Assembly: GCF_003386665.1 (NCBI RefSeq)
Contig: NZ_QTUB01000001.1
Coordinates: forward strand, 1-64,000
Direction of reading: 5' to 3'
DNA length: 64,000 bases
DNA from: Xenorhabdus cabanillasii
GTDB lineage: Bacteria > Pseudomonadota > Gammaproteobacteria > Enterobacterales > Enterobacteriaceae
A program made the translations under genes and the position numbers. How positions within the stretch are numbered: position 1 is the first letter of the stretch; each line of letters begins with the position of its first letter. This document shows, one piece after another, positions 1 to 12,271 of this stretch. The notes under the pieces were generated by a model. That model searched no databases, was not told the origin of the DNA, and was given only the letters and a program-made list of their open reading frames with translations.

Positions 1-1530
<1,530 letters not shown>

Positions 1531-1672
1531 AAAGTGTTTGATGCTCAAAGAATTTCACTGTTCAGTATCGCAATGAATTAACTGTTTCAGTCACTCTTCA
1601 AGACTTGAATCTTTTTCGCCTTGCGGCGTTGATCGTGTCCTGCGAGTGCCCACACAGATTGTCTGATTAATT

Positions 1673-1684
1673 TGTTAAAGAGCA
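1673..1684 (-). promoter_or_regulatory. rrn leader boxA antitermination site
   Basis: The minus strand reads TGCTCTTTAACA, the enterobacterial rrn boxA bound by NusB/NusE. It is followed downstream by the conserved leader segment ending in TGTGTGGGCACTCG (about 1642-1656), which pairs in pre-16S processing. It lies between P2 and the 16S 5' end, as expected. Confidence 0.9.
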
Positions 1685-1723
1685 TGGGCAACCGAACTTC
1701 CGTTCCGGGTTGCGAGGCGGCGT

Positions 1724-1751
1724 ATCTTACGCTTTTTGCCTCCGGAGTCAA
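1724..1751 (-). promoter_or_regulatory. rrn P2 promoter
   Basis: Minus-strand -35 TTGACT (1746-1751) and -10 TAAGAT (1724-1729) are separated by 16 bp. It lies between P1 and boxA, the usual position of the second, constitutive rRNA promoter. Confidence 0.8.
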
Positions 1752-1822
1752 GCGTTTATTTTCGCTTTTCTCCGACTTTCCTCAGCGGCTTGTCTCAGCG
1801 CTGCGTCGGTCAGTGGTGGCGC

Positions 1823-1850
1823 ATTATAGGGTGTTTTTCGGCGCTGACAA
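1823..1850 (-). promoter_or_regulatory. rrn P1 promoter
   Basis: Minus-strand -35 TTGTCA (1845-1850) and -10 TATAAT (1823-1828) have the 16-bp spacer typical of rrn P1. The GC-rich discriminator GCGCCACCACTGA follows, nearly identical to E. coli rrnB P1. A/T tracts upstream (1851-1925) resemble an UP element. Growth-rate and ppGpp control are inferred from the E. coli P1 likeness. Confidence 0.88.
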
Positions 1851-2054
1851 TAGTTTTTTTGCATTTTTTTTCTGTTCGCGTTTTTTTTCAACAAAAGCGG
1901 CAAAAAAGTTCTTTTTTCACTCAATAAATGGTGCTATTGACAACAATTTTAAAATCCATGCAGTGCAACTCGAAATCTGTTGGGTATATTTTTATGTATT
2001 AAAATGTTACTTAGTTACTAAAATTGTCATGATTACAACATAACAGGACTTCTA

Positions 2055-3452
2055 ATGGTCAAATCCGCACGCAGTATGTCGGGATTACCTTGGATTGCAG
2101 CAATGGCTTTTTTTATGCAATCTCTGGATGCAACAATCCTTAATACCGCACTGCCGGCAATTGCTAAAAGCCTTAACCATTCTCCACTAGCAATGCAGCC
2201 AGCTATCGTTAGTTACACGTTAACTGTAGCGATGTTGATTCCTGTTAGCGGTTGGTTGGCTGATAGATTTGGCACTCGGCGGATTTTTATTTATGCCGTA
2301 TCCCTCTTTTCTTTAGGTTCTCTCGCCTGCGCATTATCCAGCTCTCTCTCTTTTTTAGTGATTTCACGCGTTGTTCAAGGGATTGGCGGCGCTATGATGA
2401 TGCCTGTTGCTCGTTTGGCTTTATTAAGGGCTTACCCGCGTAGTGAACTGCTATCTGTTCTGAATTTTGTCACAATGCCAGGATTACTTGGCCCAATTTT
2501 AGGCCCTCTTCTTGGAGGAGTGTTAGTGACTTACGCAACATGGCATTGGATATTTATTATCAATATTCCCATCGGTTTACTGGGTATTGTTTACGCCAGA
2601 AAACATATGCCCAATTTTACCATGCCAAAAAGCCCTTTTGATTTTCTGGGCTTCATAATGTTCAGCTCGGGCTTAGTAATGCTTTCGGTCAGTCTGGATT
2701 TATTTGGTAATGATACGTTGTCTAATTATGTTCCGGCAGCAGTGTTAGCTGTAGGTATCATTATGCTGTCTGGGTATTGTATCTATGCCCAAAGGCATCC
2801 CAATCCACTTATTGATCTCAAGTTATTTGAAACCAGAACATTTTCAGTTGGTATCAGCAGTAATATTGCTACCCGTTTGAGTACAGGATCACTTTCTTTT
2901 CTTATTCCACTAATGCTACAGGTCGGTTTTGGTTACTCAGCAATTATTGCAGGTATTATGATGGCACCAAATGCTATTGGTTCTATTATGGCAAAATCTT
3001 TTGTCACCCAGATACTGGCCAGATTCGGATACAGAAATACTCTATTTTGGGTCACTGTTATTATTGGATTAATGATTGCCCAGTTTTCGCTACAATCACC
3101 AGCATTGTCACTCGTGTTTTTGATCATTCCTCTATTTATATTGGGAATGGTTATGTCTACTCAATTTACAGCAATGAACACAATTACTCTTGGTGACTTA
3201 AATGATAATAATGCAAGTGCCGGAAATAGTCTGCTGGCGGTGTCTCAACAGTTATCCATCAGCTTAGGTGTCACAGTCAGTGCCGCAATCCTGCGATTTT
3301 ATGAGTCAATAAGTTATGGTTCTACAATAGATCACTTTCACTATACATTTATCACTATAGGTTCGATTACCTTGATTTCTGCTTTTATCTTTCTGCTCTT
3401 AAATAAAGAGGATGGCAGCAATTTGGTTAAGAAAAAGCGACCTAAAAAATGA
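2055..3452 (+). CDS. hsrA: MFS multidrug exporter of the DHA2 (14-helix) family, HsrA/YieO
   Basis: A 465-residue integral inner-membrane protein, predicted to export drugs or metabolites in exchange for protons. The N-terminal [11 protein letters not shown] motif (residues 24-34), motif [12 protein letters not shown] (66-76), motif B RVVQGIGG (105-112) and motif [11 protein letters not shown] (146-155) are all visible. Sequence and position (between rbsR and a 16S gene) match E. coli HsrA/YieO throughout. The ATG at 2055 follows AGGA with good spacing. It is transcribed away from the rRNA promoters and convergently with rbsK. The true substrate is unknown. The gene looks intact. Confidence 0.9.
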   Translation: MVKSARSMSGLPWIAAMAFFMQSLDATILNTALPAIAKSLNHSPLAMQPAIVSYTLTVAMLIPVSGWLADRFGTRRIFIYAVSLFSLGSLACALSSSLSFLVISRVVQGIGGAMMMPVARLALLRAYPRSELLSVLNFVTMPGLLGPILGPLLGGVLVTYATWHWIFIINIPIGLLGIVYARKHMPNFTMPKSPFDFLGFIMFSSGLVMLSVSLDLFGNDTLSNYVPAAVLAVGIIMLSGYCIYAQRHPNPLIDLKLFETRTFSVGISSNIATRLSTGSLSFLIPLMLQVGFGYSAIIAGIMMAPNAIGSIMAKSFVTQILARFGYRNTLFWVTVIIGLMIAQFSLQSPALSLVFLIIPLFILGMVMSTQFTAMNTITLGDLNDNNASAGNSLLAVSQQLSISLGVTVSAAILRFYESISYGSTIDHFHYTFITIGSITLISAFIFLLLNKEDGSNLVKKKRPKK

Positions 3453-3482
3453 TGCTGTCAATGCTGGCCTACAAAATCACGC

Positions 3483-3639
3483 TCAAATAAGTTTCGGTGT
3501 CAATGTTAATTGTTTCGATTCACCATCTGGGTTATCCATTCGATAGAGCAACATATCGATGGCTAATATTGTTAATCACATAACAAACCGTCGATGTCGA
3601 TACACCTGCAAAACGGGCAACGTTCTTCATGGTAGCCAC
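3483..3639 (-). pseudogene. rbsR: rbsR relic (ribose operon LacI-type repressor), middle deleted
   Basis: Directly after the rbsK stop, GTG GCT ACC ATG opens the classic RbsR helix-turn-helix start (MKNVARFAGVSTSTV, from 3630 leftward). After about 25 codons the frame dies. In another frame the sequence continues with LAIDMLLYRM and QLTLTPKLI, which match the last 30 or so residues of E. coli RbsR. About 270 codons of effector domain are therefore missing and the two ends are joined out of frame. The rbsK-rbsR order and spacing are those of E. coli, so this is decay in place. No functional repressor can be made. Confidence 0.85.
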
Positions 3640-3642
3640 GGA

Positions 3643-4572
3643 TTAACCCTGTTCAGCCAGAAATGCATCAATTTCACTTCGCCACGGAACAGAAGGCTGC
3701 GCGCCATGACGTGTCACAGCTATTGCCGCTGCGGCATGAGCAAAACGAATCGCCGATAATATTTCTTTCCCTTCTAACAATCCCGTCACTAAAGCACCAT
3801 TAAATGTATCTCCTGCTGCAATCGTATCAATGGCTTTTACCTCAAACCCGGATACAACTTTTCCTTGTTTACCTTTCTCGCTAAGCCATACTCCACGACT
3901 TCCCAACGTGATGATAACTGTTTCGATGCCTTTATTATGCAACGACTGAGCTGCTTTTTCGGCTCCGGCATCACCTGTTACAGAGACTCCTGTCAGAAAC
4001 TCTGCTTCTGTTTCATTGGGTGTGATAATATCCACTAGAGAAAGTAGCCGATCTGAGATTTTTTGGGCTGGAGCAGGATTCAAAATCACTTTAGTGTTGT
4101 GCTTTTTCGCTGTTTCCGCAGCAAGTTGCACTGTGTCCAATGGCGTTTCAAGTTGTAGTAACAATGCATCTGCGTCTTTGATCACTTGCTCATAACGGCA
4201 GAGATATTCTGGTGTGAGCGCACCATTCGCTCCTGCATTAATGCCAATGACGTTTTCTCCCTGCTGATCGACAAAAATCAGCGCTACGCCAGTTGCTTCA
4301 CCAGCAATAACTTCAATGGCAGAAGTATTGATATTATCTTTCACCAGTTGTTGGAGGACCCGTTCCCCAATATCATCCTGCCCGACACAAGCAATAAAAG
4401 TAATGTCAGCCCCGCAACGGCCAGCAGCAACCGCCTGATTTGCCCCTTTTCCTCCGAATGCTACCTGATACCGCTCGCCCTGCACGGTTTCTCCCGGCTG
4501 AGGAAATGATTTGAGGTTTAAGATGTGATCGACATTGATGCTACCCATCACGGCCAGTTTTGCCATACTCAT
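3643..4572 (-). CDS. rbsK: Ribokinase
   Basis: PfkB-family cytoplasmic kinase that phosphorylates D-ribose to ribose-5-phosphate with ATP. The ATG at 4572 is chosen: it gives 309 residues, the E. coli length, and follows AGGA, whereas the longer upstream frame adds non-conserved residues. Family signatures are GGKGANQ (40-46) and the C-terminal DTIAAGDTFNGA with catalytic Asp255. The frame is intact. The usual operon partners rbsDACB are absent upstream and rbsR is destroyed, so the gene is an orphan that may act on ribose from nucleoside turnover and is probably unregulated by ribose. Confidence 0.93.
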   Translation of the reverse strand: MSMAKLAVMGSINVDHILNLKSFPQPGETVQGERYQVAFGGKGANQAVAAGRCGADITFIACVGQDDIGERVLQQLVKDNINTSAIEVIAGEATGVALIFVDQQGENVIGINAGANGALTPEYLCRYEQVIKDADALLLQLETPLDTVQLAAETAKKHNTKVILNPAPAQKISDRLLSLVDIITPNETEAEFLTGVSVTGDAGAEKAAQSLHNKGIETVIITLGSRGVWLSEKGKQGKVVSGFEVKAIDTIAAGDTFNGALVTGLLEGKEILSAIRFAHAAAAIAVTRHGAQPSVPWRSEIDAFLAEQG

Positions 4573-4832
4573 TGTATTTATTCCTGCTAAATAATTTCTG
4601 CTTAATAACAATGCAGCGATCAAAACTGACAGCCACACGATAACAACGATTATTTTTTGTTAACCAATTCCAATTCAACGGGAATTAAGTATCCCTAGGC
4701 TAATGTTAGATCAATTCCCTGAGTAGACTCAGGACAACAAAAGCTCAATAAATTCTCATTAAAGTCTTTGCATAGAATACATTTTACCTATAAATAAATG
4801 GAGGTAATTATTCAAACTGCGGTGTTCACGGT

Positions 4833-6347
4833 ATGCAATTGGTTGAGAAAATATCCAGACTAAGCCAGTATCTGGAAAGTGGGCTATATGAAAGACGACA
4901 AGCTATTCGTCTTTGTCTGCTGGCAGCCTTATGTGGAGAAAATGTTTTTCTTCTTGGCCCGCCGGGGATAGCTAAGAGTCTGATCGCACGCCGGCTAAAA
5001 TTTGCATTTCAGCGTGCTCATGCTTTTGAATATTTAATGACACGCTTTTCCACTCCAGAAGAAATTTTCGGCCCCCTCTCGATTCAAGCACTCAAAGATG
5101 AAGGGCGTTACCAACGCCTTACTGAAGGCTATTTACCGGAAGCAGAAATTGTTTTTCTGGATGAAATCTGGAAAGCGGGACCTGCCATTTTGAATACGTT
5201 GCTGACAGCAATTAATGAAAAAAAATTCAGAAATGGTAATCAGGAAGAGCAGTTACCAATGAGGTTGTTGATCACTGCTTCCAATGAACTGCCTGATGCC
5301 GATAATGGCCTGGAAGCCCTTTATGATCGCCTATTGATCCGCCTCTGGCTGGACAATATTCAAGAAAAGAAAAGTTTTCGTGCTCTACTCACCGATCACC
5401 GTGATGAAAAAGCCAACCCTGTACCGGATCATTTTCAAATTACAGATGAAGAGTTTGCTCAATGGCAGGAGAAAATAAGTCACATATCTTTACCGGATCC
5501 TATTTTCGAGTTGATCTATCAACTGTGTCAGCAAATTAATGCTACAGAAAATGTCTCCCGCGTATCGGATCGCCGATGGAAAAAGTCCATTCGTTTGCTA
5601 CAAGCCAGTGCATTTTTCAGTGGGAGAAACAGTATATCTCCACTGGATCTGGTGTTATTAAAAAATTGCCTGTGGCACGATCTAAATAGCTTAAAATTTT
5701 TGCCACAACTCCTGCATAACTTATTGACAGAACAAGCTTATCAACAACGTGTCTTGATGCAAAAAATGGATAAGCTATACCAACAGTGGGTAAACTCCAG
5801 ACAAGATGAAAATCATCATTTCCCTCTGCAACTAATCGCAAAAACATCATTTTTTGGTCGTCATACACACTATACTCTCCCGGAAAATATCTATGAAAAA
5901 AAGCTGACACTATTTCTGTATCCTTCATTAAATCTACATAATCTTGCTGTTAACTTTATCGAAATAGATAAAAACACGCTGGAAAATTCACTTAAAAATA
6001 ACAATGGACTATTGCTTATTCGATTAAACGGAATGGGTTTTCCACAAAAAATTTCTTTTGAAATCAATAAAAAAAATCAGATTGAAATTCTGGATACCAG
6101 CCGAAAAAGTGCAGTTTTATACCGTTTTGAACAACAGACAACCCTGGAAGAAAAGGAAAAGGTGCAATGGAATGAAAAATGGCTTTCTATACATGAAGAA
6201 ATTCAACAACAACACCAATTATTCAATCAACATCAACCCTGCTTATTTATAGAAGAACACTGGATTGCCAATATTGAGCAAAGTTTTCTCCAATTAACCG
6301 AAAGGTTAAAACAGCTACGATCAAAAGTGGGGGTAGTAACATGCTAG
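4833..6347 (+). CDS. ravA: MoxR-type AAA+ ATPase RavA
   Basis: A 504-residue MoxR-family AAA+ ATPase. In E. coli RavA forms a hexamer that binds the lysine decarboxylase LdcI and works with ViaA on respiratory complexes. Walker A is GPPGIAKS (42-49) and Walker B is [10 protein letters not shown] (about 105-114). A sensor region (ITASNELPD) and the C-terminal triple-helical/LARA region follow. The length matches E. coli (498). The gene overlaps viaA by 7 nt, indicating translational coupling. A purine-rich stretch (ATGGAGG, near 4798-4804) lies upstream of the ATG, though rather far from it. Confidence 0.92.
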   Translation: MQLVEKISRLSQYLESGLYERRQAIRLCLLAALCGENVFLLGPPGIAKSLIARRLKFAFQRAHAFEYLMTRFSTPEEIFGPLSIQALKDEGRYQRLTEGYLPEAEIVFLDEIWKAGPAILNTLLTAINEKKFRNGNQEEQLPMRLLITASNELPDADNGLEALYDRLLIRLWLDNIQEKKSFRALLTDHRDEKANPVPDHFQITDEEFAQWQEKISHISLPDPIFELIYQLCQQINATENVSRVSDRRWKKSIRLLQASAFFSGRNSISPLDLVLLKNCLWHDLNSLKFLPQLLHNLLTEQAYQQRVLMQKMDKLYQQWVNSRQDENHHFPLQLIAKTSFFGRHTHYTLPENIYEKKLTLFLYPSLNLHNLAVNFIEIDKNTLENSLKNNNGLLLIRLNGMGFPQKISFEINKKNQIEILDTSRKSAVLYRFEQQTTLEEKEKVQWNEKWLSIHEEIQQQHQLFNQHQPCLFIEEHWIANIEQSFLQLTERLKQLRSKVGVVTC

Positions 6348-7798
6348 CTCTGACAACACTTGATCTTTTGCTCGCCATTAATGAAGGTGAATTGATAGAG
6401 GAAACTATTTCAACGCTATTAAGTTCTCCTCAATTGGTAGTTTTCTTTAAAAAATTCCCCAAACTTAAAAAATCATTACAGAGAGACTTTCCAGACTGGC
6501 AGCACACATTACAGCAAAGGATCAAAGATGCCATTATTCCTGTTCTTTTAGCCGAAGAATTTCTGTTATATCAACAAATAGCAATCACAGAATCTGCTGT
6601 TTTTTATCGGCAACTTCCTCAGCTTGTCGAAAAACTCCAGCAAATCCAGTCTCCTTTTGCTAATGATGCTTACACGTTGTGCGAAACATTATCTGAACAC
6701 AGCCATGCAGGATATATGCTGTTTATTCAACGCTGGCGTAGCAGTTTGATCCTACAGGTCACAAAATTTCACAGGATACTACTCGAACAAGAAAAAGATC
6801 AGTTGCTGGCAGAGATCCAGAAACGATTGGAACTCACCAGTAACCTCGATCCAATATTTAATGAAAATGATCGTGCAACGGGGCGGCTATGGGATATGAG
6901 CAAGGGACAACTTCATCTGACAGAACATAAAATATCATTAATCACCCAACATGCTGAATTTCTCAAGCAACAGCCCGAACTGGAAAAACTGGCCCAATTA
7001 CTAGGCCGTAACCAAGCTGCTAAATCAATTCCAAAAAATAGTTCTGTCCTGGAAGCCTTTCCCAAAATTGAACGTATGCCAGATACTGTACCGGAGCAGA
7101 TAAACGGACTTCAACAGAGTGACGATATCCTGAGACTTTTACCCACAGAGCTGTCCATGTTGGGGATTAAGGATCTGGAGTATGATTTTTATCGTCGGCT
7201 GATAGAAAAAAAATTACTGACTTATCGTCTGCAAGGGGATAACTGGCAGACAAAAACCGCATTAAAATCCGTTATTCACCATAACAATGAAGAACAACCC
7301 CGGGGACCATTTATTGTCTGTGTAGATACTTCTGGCTCAATGGGAGGGTTTAATGAGCGTTGTGCCAAAGCATTCTGCCTGGCATTGATGCGCATTGCTC
7401 TGGCTGATAACCGTCAATGCCATATCATATTGTTCTCCACTGAGATTATTCATTATGATTTAACATCACAGGATGGGCTGACTCAGGCTGTACATTTTCT
7501 GGGACAAACATTTAGAGGGGGAACCGATCTGGCCTTCTGCCTTAAAACAGTAACGGAGAAAATGAAAGAGTCTATCTGGAGAAATGCTGACGCTGTTGTT
7601 ATTTCAGATTTCATTGCCCAGCGTTTGCCGGAAGAGCTAATCCATCAGATACAAAATCTGCAACAGCACCAAAAACACCGCTTCCATGCGGTATCCCTGT
7701 CCAATTACGGGAAGCCCGGTATCATGCGGATATTTGATCATATTTGGCGCTTTGATACCGGAATTACAAGTCGTTTACTACGAAGATGGCGGCATTGA
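6341..7798 (+). CDS. viaA: VWA-domain partner protein ViaA
   Basis: A 485-residue cytoplasmic protein with an all-helical N-terminal half and a C-terminal von Willebrand A domain. The metal-ion-dependent adhesion site is visible as DTSGSMGG starting at Asp329 (DxSxS), and GGTDL supplies the conserved Thr further on. It stimulates RavA ATPase in E. coli. Its start overlaps the ravA stop, so the two are co-transcribed. It converges with asnA, whose stop is 37 nt away. The size matches E. coli ViaA (483). Confidence 0.92.
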   Translation: MLALTTLDLLLAINEGELIEETISTLLSSPQLVVFFKKFPKLKKSLQRDFPDWQHTLQQRIKDAIIPVLLAEEFLLYQQIAITESAVFYRQLPQLVEKLQQIQSPFANDAYTLCETLSEHSHAGYMLFIQRWRSSLILQVTKFHRILLEQEKDQLLAEIQKRLELTSNLDPIFNENDRATGRLWDMSKGQLHLTEHKISLITQHAEFLKQQPELEKLAQLLGRNQAAKSIPKNSSVLEAFPKIERMPDTVPEQINGLQQSDDILRLLPTELSMLGIKDLEYDFYRRLIEKKLLTYRLQGDNWQTKTALKSVIHHNNEEQPRGPFIVCVDTSGSMGGFNERCAKAFCLALMRIALADNRQCHIILFSTEIIHYDLTSQDGLTQAVHFLGQTFRGGTDLAFCLKTVTEKMKESIWRNADAVVISDFIAQRLPEELIHQIQNLQQHQKHRFHAVSLSNYGKPGIMRIFDHIWRFDTGITSRLLRRWRH

Positions 7799-7834
7799 GC
7801 CAAAAACCATCCGACTAAAATTTATAACGCAGCC

Positions 7835-8827
7835 TTACAGAACACCTTCGACAGATTCAATAATCTCCGGTGACCAAACACCACACTGAACCTGACCTAT
7901 GTGTGTCATTTGCAACAGCAACATCACTAAGCGAGATTGGCCAATACCACCACCGATGGTCTGTGGCATGTCACCTTTTAGCAGAGACTGATGCCAGTCG
8001 TATTGCAAACGCTCTTCATCACCAGTCAGTACAAGCTGACGTTCCAGTGCTTCAACATCAACACGGATACCCATTGAAGAAATTTCAAATGCACCCTGCA
8101 AAACAGGGTTCCAGACGATAATGTCACCGTTCAGACCTAAAAAACCATCGCTGTTTGGTGTCGTCCAATCGTCATAATCCGGTGCACGAACATCATGTGC
8201 CTGACCATCAGACAACTTACCGCCGATCCCCATCAGGAAAATAGCACCAAATTCTTTGGCTGCTTCACGCTCACGACCTTTAGCATCCAGACCAGGATAA
8301 CGTTTCAGAAGCTCTTCACTGTGAATGAAGTGAATTTGATCTGGCAGGAACGGTGCCAGACCAAACTCCTTACTTACTGCTTTTTGTGTTTCTTTTATCG
8401 CTTCGTAGATTTTACCTACTGTCTGTTTTAGATAGTCGAGTGAGCGGTGACCTTCACCAACCACTTTTTCCCAATCCCACTGATCAACAAAGACCGAATG
8501 GATAGGAGTCAGGCGATCCTCATCAGGACGCAAGGCTTTCATGTGAGTATACAATCCTTGTTCTGCTTGAAAACCAAAGCGACCTAATGTCTTGCGTTTC
8601 CATTTAGCCAGAGAATGAACTACTTCAAAAGTTGCATCAGGCAATGTTTTAACTTTCACCTGTACAGCTTTCTCGTGGCCTGACAGGTTGTCCTGAGTTC
8701 CATCACCAAGACGGCTCAAAATTGGCCCCTGCACTTCGATTAAACCAAGTTGCTTCTCTAGCAGGCGTGAAAAGTAAGATTTCACAAAACTAATCTGTTG
8801 CTGTTTTTCAATAAAGGATGTTTTCAT
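7835..8827 (-). CDS. asnA: Aspartate-ammonia ligase (asparagine synthetase A)
   Basis: Makes L-asparagine from aspartate, ammonia and ATP. With the ATG at 8827 ([17 protein letters not shown]) the product is 330 residues, identical in length to E. coli AsnA and conserved end to end. Recognisable blocks include [32 protein letters not shown] and the terminal [12 protein letters not shown] motif of the class II synthetase fold. A longer upstream frame to 8905 is not conserved. It is divergent from asnC, which in E. coli activates asnA when asparagine is low. Confidence 0.96.
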   Translation of the reverse strand: MKTSFIEKQQQISFVKSYFSRLLEKQLGLIEVQGPILSRLGDGTQDNLSGHEKAVQVKVKTLPDATFEVVHSLAKWKRKTLGRFGFQAEQGLYTHMKALRPDEDRLTPIHSVFVDQWDWEKVVGEGHRSLDYLKQTVGKIYEAIKETQKAVSKEFGLAPFLPDQIHFIHSEELLKRYPGLDAKGREREAAKEFGAIFLMGIGGKLSDGQAHDVRAPDYDDWTTPNSDGFLGLNGDIIVWNPVLQGAFEISSMGIRVDVEALERQLVLTGDEERLQYDWHQSLLKGDMPQTIGGGIGQSRLVMLLLQMTHIGQVQCGVWSPEIIESVEGVL

Positions 8828-8993
8828 GATGCTACTCTCAAAATTTTTTAGTGACCCTGTGTCTTGTTGATATAGATTAAGCAACAAAATGGGGTATAAA
8901 TTCAATATATAATAATAAAAATATCTAGTAATATTTATAAACGATAATTTTTACACTATAAAAATGAATATTATTCAAAAATAGGGATTAAAA

Positions 8994-9455
8994 ATGGCAG
9001 AAATTTATCAGATCGACAATTTAGACCGTGACATCCTTCACGCTTTGATGGATAACGCACGTACACCTTACGCAGAATTAGCCAAAAAATTCGCAGTCAG
9101 CCCAGGAACAATCCATGTCCGTGTGGAAAAAATGAAACAGGCAGGGATTATTTCAGGTACTCGAGTTGATATCAGTGTTAAGCAACTAGGGTTCGATGTG
9201 TGCTGTTTTATTGGCATTATCCTGAAAAGTGCTAAGGATTATCCGGCCGCATTACAGAAACTCGATAAGCTGGATGAAGTGGTTGAAGTTTATTACACCA
9301 CTGGACATTACAGTATATTTATCAAGGTAATGTGTCGTTCTATCGAATCTCTCCAGGATGTACTTATCAACAAGATCCAGACTATTGAAGAAATCCAGTC
9401 AACAGAGACGTTGATCTCCCTGCAAAACCCGATCATGAGGACAATCAGACCCTGA
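8994..9455 (+). CDS. asnC: Lrp/AsnC-family regulator AsnC
   Basis: A 153-residue transcription factor with an N-terminal helix-turn-helix (about 20-45, AELAKKFAVSPGTIHVRV) and a C-terminal RAM ligand-binding domain (TTGHYSIFIKVMCRS). Almost every residue matches E. coli AsnC. It is divergent from asnA across a 166-bp AT-rich intergenic region that should contain its operators. It lies upstream of mioC, in the same direction toward oriC. Confidence 0.95.
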   Translation: MAEIYQIDNLDRDILHALMDNARTPYAELAKKFAVSPGTIHVRVEKMKQAGIISGTRVDISVKQLGFDVCCFIGIILKSAKDYPAALQKLDKLDEVVEVYYTTGHYSIFIKVMCRSIESLQDVLINKIQTIEEIQSTETLISLQNPIMRTIRP

Positions 9456-9476
9456 AATGAAAAGTACATAACCATA

Positions 9477-9485
9477 TTATCCACA
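9477..9485 (+). promoter_or_regulatory. DnaA box in the mioC promoter region
   Basis: A perfect consensus TTATCCACA 62 nt before the mioC start. E. coli has a DnaA box at the same place, through which DnaA represses mioC transcription entering oriC. Confidence 0.8.
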
Positions 9486-9546
9486 AGTAGATACCAGAAG
9501 ATTCACAACGTACAATAGTTATTCTTTAACGTTAACAAGGATCACA

Positions 9547-9987
9547 ATGAGCACGATAACTTTAATCAGCGGCAGTACTATGGGTAGCGCTGAATATGTT
9601 GCTGAACACATGGCTGAGATCTTGGAAAATCACAGTTTTTCAACAAAAGTACTACACGGCCCTTCATTAGATGATCTTCCTCTGGAAGGGTTGTGGCTTG
9701 TAGTCACATCAACACATGGAGCTGGCGATTTACCGGAAAACCTACAACCTTTCGCAGATGCGATCATACAACAGCAACCTGATCTCAGTCGTGTGACATT
9801 TGGTGCAGTTGGTATTGGTAGTTCTGAATATGACACATTTTGTGGTGCTATAAGATCATTGGAACAGTTATTGGAAGATCATAAAGCAAAAAGGATCGGC
9901 GATCGGCTGGAAATAGATATCCAACAACACGAAATCCCCGAAGATCCAGCCGAAGAATGGGTCAAAGAGTGGGCAAAGTTACTCTGA
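9547..9987 (+). CDS. mioC: Flavodoxin-like protein MioC
   Basis: A 146-residue FMN-binding flavodoxin-fold protein, required for biotin synthase activity in vitro in E. coli. The FMN phosphate loop SGSTMGSAEYVAE lies at residues 8-20, with further flavodoxin loops at STHGAGDLPEN and GIGSSEYDTFC. The length equals E. coli MioC (147). The stop lies immediately before oriC, so transcription of this gene runs into the origin as in E. coli. Confidence 0.93.
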   Translation: MSTITLISGSTMGSAEYVAEHMAEILENHSFSTKVLHGPSLDDLPLEGLWLVVTSTHGAGDLPENLQPFADAIIQQQPDLSRVTFGAVGIGSSEYDTFCGAIRSLEQLLEDHKAKRIGDRLEIDIQQHEIPEDPAEEWVKEWAKLL

Positions 9988-10009
9988 TCAGATTAAAAAT
10001 ATAGCAATT

Positions 10010-10260
10010 GACTGTGGATAACTTTGATGAAAAGCAGGGGTTAACTCGTAGTTATCCATTTAATAACCGAGTTTCAATCTATCGGCTGTGAATAACATGG
10101 CTTTTAGATCCCAGTTTATACTGTATTGGATCACGGATCATTCACAGCAAATGATCCTTTTCAGCGTTATGATCTTTCTATAGAAAATTCACTTATCCAC
10201 AGATGATCGCGATCCTAATAAAAGATCCAATAAAGAGATCTTTAAATAAAAAGATCTTAT
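10010..10260. other. oriC: Chromosomal replication origin oriC
   Basis: Between mioC and mnmG, reading from the mnmG side on the minus strand, the E. coli oriC elements appear in order. Three DUE 13-mers come first: L (10244-10256), M (10228-10240) and R (10215-10227), all starting GATC. Then come DnaA box R1 TGTGGATAA (10193-10201), a GATC-rich IHF/Fis stretch with TGTGAATGA near 10134-10142, R2-like TTATTCACA (10087-10095), R3-like AATGGATAA (10052-10060) and R4 TTATCCACA (10013-10021). R1 and R4 are perfect boxes in opposite orientations. More than ten GATC sites mark it for Dam/SeqA control. Confidence 0.95.
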
Positions 10261-10369
10261 TTTAAATAATGATGATCAACTGCTACTTGGTCTAACGTCC
10301 AAACTTGAGTAGAATTCTCTTCCCCAATGCAAATTCATACGAAGCATTCTTACAATTAAAGGTTCGCAC

Positions 10370-12259
10370 ATGTTTTATCCAGAGCATTTTGACGTCATCA
10401 TTATCGGCGGTGGTCACGCTGGTACTGAAGCAGCAATGGCAGCCGCACGTATGGGACGTCAAACCTTATTACTGACTCACAATATTGATACTTTGGGCCA
10501 GATGTCATGTAATCCAGCCATTGGTGGGATCGGTAAAGGGCATCTGGTAAAAGAGATCGATGCACTTGGCGGTCTGATGGCAAAAGCAACCGATCTGGCT
10601 GGTATTCAGTTCAGAACACTCAATGCCAGCAAAGGTCCAGCTGTTCGAGCTACACGTGCACAAGCAGATCGTGTACTGTACCGACAGGCTGTGAGAACCG
10701 CACTGGAAAATCAACCTAACTTAATGATCTTCCAACAATCCGTTGAAGATCTTATCGTTGAAAATGACACTGTTACTGGTGTTGTTACACGTATGGGTTT
10801 GAAATTTAAGGCAAAGTCTGTTGTTTTAACAGTAGGTACTTTCCTTGACGGCAAAATTCATATTGGTTTAGAAAATTACAGTGGCGGACGTGCTGGTGAT
10901 CCTCCTGCGATCGCTTTATCACATCGTTTACGTAAATTACCTCTGCGTGTTTCTCGTCTGAAAACAGGTACTCCACCTCGTATCGATGCTCGAACCATTG
11001 ACTTTAGCCAGCTCGAACAACAATTCGGTGATAACCCAACACCTGTATTCTCATTCATGGGTAATATGGATCAACACCCGCAGCAGATCCCATGTTATAT
11101 CACCCATACCAACGAAAAAACCCATGAAGTGATCCGGAATAACTTGGATCGCAGCCCGATGTATGCGGGGATCATTGAAGGGATCGGCCCGCGCTATTGT
11201 CCTTCTATCGAAGATAAAGTCATGCGTTTCGCAGATCGTAACGCACATCAGATCTTCCTTGAACCAGAAGGACTCACCAGCAACGAAATTTATCCGAACG
11301 GGATCTCAACCAGTCTGCCGTTTGACGTACAAATGCAGATCGTTCACTCCATGAAAGGAATGGAAAACGCACGTATTGTTCGTCCGGGTTATGCGATCGA
11401 ATATGATTTCTTTGATCCACGTGATTTAAAACAAACACTGGAAAGTAAATTTATTAACGGTCTGTTCTTTGCTGGACAGATCAACGGTACGACAGGTTAT
11501 GAAGAAGCAGCAGCACAAGGATTGCTGGCAGGCTTAAACGCTGCCTGTTATACCACAGGTGAAGAGGGATGGTTCCCTCGTCGTGATCAAGCCTATGTTG
11601 GCGTTCTGGTTGATGATCTATGCACATTGGGAACAAAAGAACCCTACCGGATGTTTACATCACGTGCAGAATATCGCTTGATGTTACGTGAAGACAATGC
11701 GGATCTTCGTTTGACTGAAAAAGGTCGTGAACTGGGGTTAGTTGATGATCTGCGTTGGGAACATTATTCCCGCAAAGTTGAAATGATCGAACAAGAGCGC
11801 CAGCGTTTACGCGACATCTGGGTTCATCCAAAATCTGACAATTTGGATGAAATCAATCAAGTGCTGAAAACACCACTGTCAAAAGAAGCCAATGGTGAAG
11901 ATTTACTGCGTCGCCCGGAAATGAACTACGAATTGCTGACATCAATGCCACGTTTTGCACCGGGGCTGACAGAACCTCAAGCAGCAGATCAGGTTGAAAT
12001 CCAGGTAAAATACGAAGGTTATATTGCCCGCCAGCAAGAAGAGATCGAAAAACAACTGCGCAATGAAAACACGGCATTACCTGTCGATCTGGATTATAAA
12101 CAAGTCAGTGGGCTTTCCAATGAAGTTGTTGCAAAACTAAATGACCATAAACCAAGTTCAATTGGTCAAGCTTCACGTATTTCTGGTATCACACCAGCAG
12201 CGATCTCCATCTTACTGGTATGGCTGAAAAAACAGGGTTTATTGCGCCGTAGTGCCTAA
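10370..12259 (+). CDS. mnmG: tRNA uridine-34 carboxymethylaminomethyl synthesis enzyme MnmG (GidA)
   Basis: FAD-dependent enzyme that, with MnmE, installs the cmnm5 group on wobble U34 of several tRNAs. It has 629 residues, the E. coli length. The N-terminal Rossmann loop GGGHAG (13-18) binds FAD. Conserved MnmG blocks include [26 protein letters not shown] and [15 protein letters not shown]. Its partner mnmE is also in this window (60510-61874). It is the first gene on the DUE side of oriC and is followed 12 nt later by rsmG. Confidence 0.97.
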   Translation: MFYPEHFDVIIIGGGHAGTEAAMAAARMGRQTLLLTHNIDTLGQMSCNPAIGGIGKGHLVKEIDALGGLMAKATDLAGIQFRTLNASKGPAVRATRAQADRVLYRQAVRTALENQPNLMIFQQSVEDLIVENDTVTGVVTRMGLKFKAKSVVLTVGTFLDGKIHIGLENYSGGRAGDPPAIALSHRLRKLPLRVSRLKTGTPPRIDARTIDFSQLEQQFGDNPTPVFSFMGNMDQHPQQIPCYITHTNEKTHEVIRNNLDRSPMYAGIIEGIGPRYCPSIEDKVMRFADRNAHQIFLEPEGLTSNEIYPNGISTSLPFDVQMQIVHSMKGMENARIVRPGYAIEYDFFDPRDLKQTLESKFINGLFFAGQINGTTGYEEAAAQGLLAGLNAACYTTGEEGWFPRRDQAYVGVLVDDLCTLGTKEPYRMFTSRAEYRLMLREDNADLRLTEKGRELGLVDDLRWEHYSRKVEMIEQERQRLRDIWVHPKSDNLDEINQVLKTPLSKEANGEDLLRRPEMNYELLTSMPRFAPGLTEPQAADQVEIQVKYEGYIARQQEEIEKQLRNENTALPVDLDYKQVSGLSNEVVAKLNDHKPSSIGQASRISGITPAAISILLVWLKKQGLLRRSA

Positions 12260-12271
12260 GAGGACAAAGTT

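Noticed and set aside
1672..2043. A 123-codon frame upstream of hsrA
   Set aside because: It covers the rrn leader and the P1/P2 promoters on the other strand; the predicted peptide is Phe-rich because of the UP-element A/T tracts.
4573..4638. N-terminal extension of rbsK
   Set aside because: The extra 22 residues are not conserved and ATG 4572 has the ribosome site and gives the family length.
5617..5928. A 103-codon minus-strand frame inside ravA
   Set aside because: Antisense shadow of a well-conserved gene.
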